Shown here: positions 61,015 through 64,000 of the stretch, in pieces
How the letters are laid out: every line of letters begins with the position of its first letter
Position numbering within the stretch: position 1 is the stretch's first letter
Assembly: GCF_030694375.1 (NCBI RefSeq)
Contig: NZ_JAUXYL010000024.1
Location: 38,400-102,399, forward strand
Source of the DNA: Algoriphagus sp.
GTDB taxonomy: Bacteria; Bacteroidota; Bacteroidia; Cytophagales; Cyclobacteriaceae
Direction of reading: 5' to 3'
DNA: 64,000 nucleotides
Notes under the pieces: model-generated
What the model was told of the DNA's origin: nothing
Database searches by the model: none
What the model saw: the letters and a program-made list of their open reading frames with translations, nothing else
Program-made: the position numbers and the translations under genes

Positions 61015-62394
61015 ATGATTCTGATCAACGTCATTTCACTTTTCCTTCTTTTTTACCTAAAAAAAAGCAGTGGGACTCAGGAATTTCCTGCCCAGCTTAA
61101 GCGATACTTCAACTATGGAATGATCGCTGCCGGGGTATTAATTGGCATTGCAATTATTGATCTTCCTCCCCAGATTCTTTTTCAGTTGCTTTCTTTTGTT
61201 CTGGTTGGGGGAATAGTTTATCTAATCTTATTAACTCCTGAGCTCGAATCTCAAAAAACGATGGCCATCACTCCACTTCCGATAGTGGGGGTAGAACTAT
61301 TAAAATATCTGATCGAAACGATCAGTCCTTCCATTTATAACACCCTCGAAAATTATCTAAATGCCGCGGGTTTTTTTGCACTGATCTGGGCTGTGACGAT
61401 GTGGCTGAATCACCGCAAGCAAATGAAGGAAATTGAGATCGAACGGATTTTTTTAAAGGAACAAGAGCGCCAACTTAAAGCTACTGCAGAACAGAAATCC
61501 CAATTGGAAACCCTGGTCGCCGAGCGTACATCTGAGATTCTCAAACAAAAAGAAGAGCTTCAAGATGCCCTTGACCACCTTCAATCCACGCAAGAGCAAT
61601 TGATCCAGCAGGAAAAACTCGCCTCATTAGGTCAATTGACTGCCGGAATAGCACATGAAATCAAGAATCCCCTGAATTTTGTCAATAACTTTTCGGAGCT
61701 GAGCGTGGACTTTTTAGAAGAAATCGGTGAGGAAATGGCCAAAATATCCGACAGTAAGGAAAAAGAAAATATCCTCGAACTGCTGGAAGACGTCAAATCC
61801 AACCTTGTCAAAATCCGGCACCACGGATCTCGGGCAGACAGTATTGTCAAGTCAATGCTGATGCATTCCCGAGGGGGCACAGGGACTATGGATCCTACAG
61901 ATCTCAATGCGCTGATCAAAGAATATTCAAACTTGGCATTTCATGGAATGCGAGCCAACCCAAATCCTATCAATGTGGATATTCAGCTGGATTTGGATGA
62001 AAGCCTTCCCATTATTCATCTTAATGCAGAGGACTTCAGTCGGGTCATCCTGAATCTGGTCAAAAATGCCTTTGATGCCATGCGGGATAAAATCGGAGCC
62101 CTTGGTAATGATTACAAAGCCAAGATTCAAATCCAGACCAAAGACCAAGGAGATCATATTCTAATCAAAGTGGAAGATAACGGTCCCGGTGTACCGGACG
62201 AGATTCGGGATAAGCTCCTGATGCCATTCTTTACCACCAAAAAAGGAACCGAAGGTACTGGCCTTGGGCTGAGTATCACCCATGATATCATCAAATCCCA
62301 CGAAGGCAAATTGACTATCGAATCAAAAGTTGGAGAATTTACCCGATTCAGCATATTACTTCCAAAAGTAAAACTTGGGGAAAAATCAACTTAA
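61015..62394 (+). CDS. Membrane-bound sensor histidine kinase (kinase 4)
   Basis: 459 residues: about four transmembrane segments in the first 135 residues (ILINVISLFLLFYL, YGMIAAGVLIGIAIIDL, LFQLLSFVLVGGIVYLILL, AAGFFALIWAVTMWL), a coiled coil at about 140-195, phospho-acceptor H214 ([13 protein letters not shown]), and HATPase boxes NLVKNAFDAM, DNGPGVP, FFTTK and GTGLGLS. There is no large extracellular sensor, so the signal may come from within the membrane or the cytoplasm. The core is very close to kinase 1 (SRGGxGxMxPxD, NLxFHGMRAN, DESLPxIxLNxEDFSRV). It is the probable partner of the CheY-like protein 79 bp upstream. Confidence 0.92.
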   Translation: MILINVISLFLLFYLKKSSGTQEFPAQLKRYFNYGMIAAGVLIGIAIIDLPPQILFQLLSFVLVGGIVYLILLTPELESQKTMAITPLPIVGVELLKYLIETISPSIYNTLENYLNAAGFFALIWAVTMWLNHRKQMKEIEIERIFLKEQERQLKATAEQKSQLETLVAERTSEILKQKEELQDALDHLQSTQEQLIQQEKLASLGQLTAGIAHEIKNPLNFVNNFSELSVDFLEEIGEEMAKISDSKEKENILELLEDVKSNLVKIRHHGSRADSIVKSMLMHSRGGTGTMDPTDLNALIKEYSNLAFHGMRANPNPINVDIQLDLDESLPIIHLNAEDFSRVILNLVKNAFDAMRDKIGALGNDYKAKIQIQTKDQGDHILIKVEDNGPGVPDEIRDKLLMPFFTTKKGTEGTGLGLSITHDIIKSHEGKLTIESKVGEFTRFSILLPKVKLGEKST

Positions 62395-62642
62395 AAACTT
62401 ATGGCTGATCCCGGGGTTAACACAAATCAGACCATCATTCAATTGGTCATTACCCCCATTAAATTCTTTTTTGAGAGCTGTTTTTAAGGCATGAAAAAAC
62501 ATCAATTCATCCACGTCCCAACAGATTTGTATGAAAACGACATTTTTCAAAAAAGCAATTGTCCTCGCTTCAATTAATTCTTACTTTAGACTAACTCTTT
62601 TTTTGCAAAAAGAGCGCTCATTACATCTTAATTTCTTTCAGC

Positions 62643-63869
62643 TTGGATCCTAACCTCAGTAAAAACGCACACAACAGAAAAATCCTCCTTCGCCTGTTTG
62701 GTGAACTTGAGGAAGAGTTATTAGCTCAAATTCTCGAAAACGGGAAAAGTCTGGAGCTGGAGACAGGAACCTTCTTGTTTCATCAAGGGGACACAGATAA
62801 TTCACTTTACATCGTCATTTCCGGAAGATTCCGGGCCTTAGCTAAGCAGGACGACGGATTCCTGCATGCGCTCGGAGATATCGGAGAGGGCGAGCCTATC
62901 GGGGAATTTGCACTTTTTATGGCCGAACCCCGATCTGCATCTGTCGTGGCTATCCGAAAGTCCGTGGTTTTGGAAATCAAAGAAAGCCAGTATCTGGACA
63001 TCGTGTCGAAGCATCCCGCATTTTCCAGCAAACTGACCCGGTTTGTGGTCAACCGACTCCGTCGCAATGCACTTCAGCAACATCTGGAAACTTCTGCCAA
63101 AAATATAGCAGTCATAAATCTCCAGTCGGCAAACGACATATCAGAATACACCGAAGCAGTAAAAAAAGAGTTTGAATCGTTGAATGTCAGCATCCAAATA
63201 CTGGATCATGATTCCCATGCCAATCTGGAGACACAGGAAATGTATGATACGCTGGAGGAGCATACGGGATTAAACTTTTTGGTCTGCAGCGATGCAGATT
63301 TAGCCTGGTCCAGTCAATGTATTATTTATGCGGATTTGGTCGTATTGGCTACGGATTTTTATGAAGAAAGTGGACTCCAGGAAATTGAAAAGCACTTAGA
63401 CCTTTACTCCCAAAACATCCTCAATAAGAAGATTTATCTTTTGTTGCTTCACCCCGAAAGGGCAAAATTTCCCGAAAATACACGAAGATGGTTTGTCGAC
63501 CGGAGAATAGATCTCCACATTCACTACCGGAAAAATCATGGGCCGGATATCCGGCGCTTTGCCAGGATTTTGGCAAACAAAGCCATTGGACTGGTCTTGG
63601 GTGGTGGTGGGGCCAAAGGGTTTGCTCATCTCGGCGTGATCAAAGCACTCTATGAGGAAGGGGTAGAAATTGACTTTTTGGGAGGCACCAGTGCCGGAGC
63701 GCTCTACGGCATGACTGCGGCCTATTGCGATTTTGACAAAGATAAAATCGACTTTTACAGTAGAGACTCCGCCAATAGTAAGCTTACCACCAACGACTTC
63801 ACCATCCCGCTGATCTCTTTTATGTCCGGAAAAAAGATGAGCAATTACCTCATAAAAATGTTGAACTAA
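62643..63869 (+). CDS. Cyclic-nucleotide-binding/patatin-like phospholipase, patatin domain truncated
   Basis: 408 residues from a TTG start (no early ATG exists). The N-terminal cNMP-binding domain (about 18-135) has FLFHQGDTDNSLYIVISGR and GEPIGEFALFMAEPRSASVVA. A middle region of about 150-310 resembles the linker of NTE-like esterases. The patatin start is intact, with oxyanion GGGGAKGFAHLG (about 319-330) and nucleophile S350 in GGTSAGAL. The protein stops only about 90 residues into the patatin domain, before the catalytic Asp of the DGG/DGA motif, and the sequence past the stop is not patatin-like. It is therefore probably inactive as a lipase or a pseudogene. Confidence 0.78.
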   Translation: MDPNLSKNAHNRKILLRLFGELEEELLAQILENGKSLELETGTFLFHQGDTDNSLYIVISGRFRALAKQDDGFLHALGDIGEGEPIGEFALFMAEPRSASVVAIRKSVVLEIKESQYLDIVSKHPAFSSKLTRFVVNRLRRNALQQHLETSAKNIAVINLQSANDISEYTEAVKKEFESLNVSIQILDHDSHANLETQEMYDTLEEHTGLNFLVCSDADLAWSSQCIIYADLVVLATDFYEESGLQEIEKHLDLYSQNILNKKIYLLLLHPERAKFPENTRRWFVDRRIDLHIHYRKNHGPDIRRFARILANKAIGLVLGGGGAKGFAHLGVIKALYEEGVEIDFLGGTSAGALYGMTAAYCDFDKDKIDFYSRDSANSKLTTNDFTIPLISFMSGKKMSNYLIKMLN

Positions 63870-63873
63870 ACCG

Positions 63874-63889
63874 ACTGCGTCGGCAGTCC
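63874..63889. repeat. Small hairpin at the truncation point of the patatin gene
   Basis: GACTGC-GTCG-GCAGTC, 6-bp arms around a 4-nt loop, directly after the premature stop. No T run follows. It could be a dispersed hairpin marking the breakpoint. Confidence 0.35.
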
Positions 63890-63972
63890 ATTTCAAAGCA
63901 GGACGTATTGTTCTCATTTTGAGGCATAAAGCTTATTTTTATTCCATGTTTCATTCTAAATCTTAATCAATC

Positions 63973-64000
63973 ATGGAAAAAAAAGCCTCAGACAGCGTAT
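63973..64000 (+). CDS. Possible start of the next gene, cut by the window edge
   Basis: ATG at 63973 opens MEKKASDSV and continues past the window. Nine codons are too few to identify it, and no ribosome site or promoter box was clear. Confidence 0.25.

Overview
The window looks like chromosomal DNA of an aerobic Bacteroidota, most likely Cytophagales of the Algoriphagus/Cyclobacteriaceae kind. This is inferred from the protein families, not from any search: a SusC-like receptor N-terminus, a GldJ-type lipoprotein, KorAB, two-component-propeller sensor kinases, lipoproteins with Bacteroidota-style lipoboxes, promoters of the TAnnTTTG type, and intergenic hairpin repeats of kinds I associate with this phylum. 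I see no rRNA, tRNA, CRISPR array, integrase or intact insertion sequence.

0-20 kb is mostly housekeeping. It holds the start of an outer-membrane receptor, superoxide dismutase, TadA, two divergent phosphate-type transporters around a perfect palindrome, DeoC, and a saccharopine/alanine-dehydrogenase-like enzyme. Next come a DHH phosphoesterase followed by three FKBP lipoproteins and divergent from ndk, a LemA-TPM-TPM operon, an aspartic protease with a PDZ domain, a Fur-family regulator, a solitary cytochrome-oxidase-III-like protein, and mfd. gldJ follows with a perfect sigma-54 promoter match upstream.

21-35 kb carries secreted peptidases (S9, M14), UppP, an NlpE-like lipoprotein, and an oxidative-stress group: OxyR, a double-thioredoxin lipoprotein, and an OhrR/Ohr pair in which the OhrR sensing cysteine appears to be serine. 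A phytanoyl-CoA-dioxygenase-like protein closes this part.

35.7-64 kb is the unusual part. Four histidine kinases with closely similar catalytic cores lie in 27 kb. Two are lipobox-bearing propeller sensors, one is a soluble 2522-residue protein with eleven tandem GAF-like modules, and one is a small membrane kinase. None is fused to a receiver or DNA-binding domain, and the only response regulator nearby is a stand-alone CheY-like protein, so several sensors may feed one receiver. Between them lie a GltD-like/KorA/KorB operon, a kelch-type lipoprotein and a MacB/FtsX permease. Signs of rearrangement include the C-terminal stump of a fifth kinase, a 34-codon remnant, a patatin-like gene cut off before its catalytic Asp, and dispersed-repeat-like insertions in the same loop of two kinase ATPase domains.
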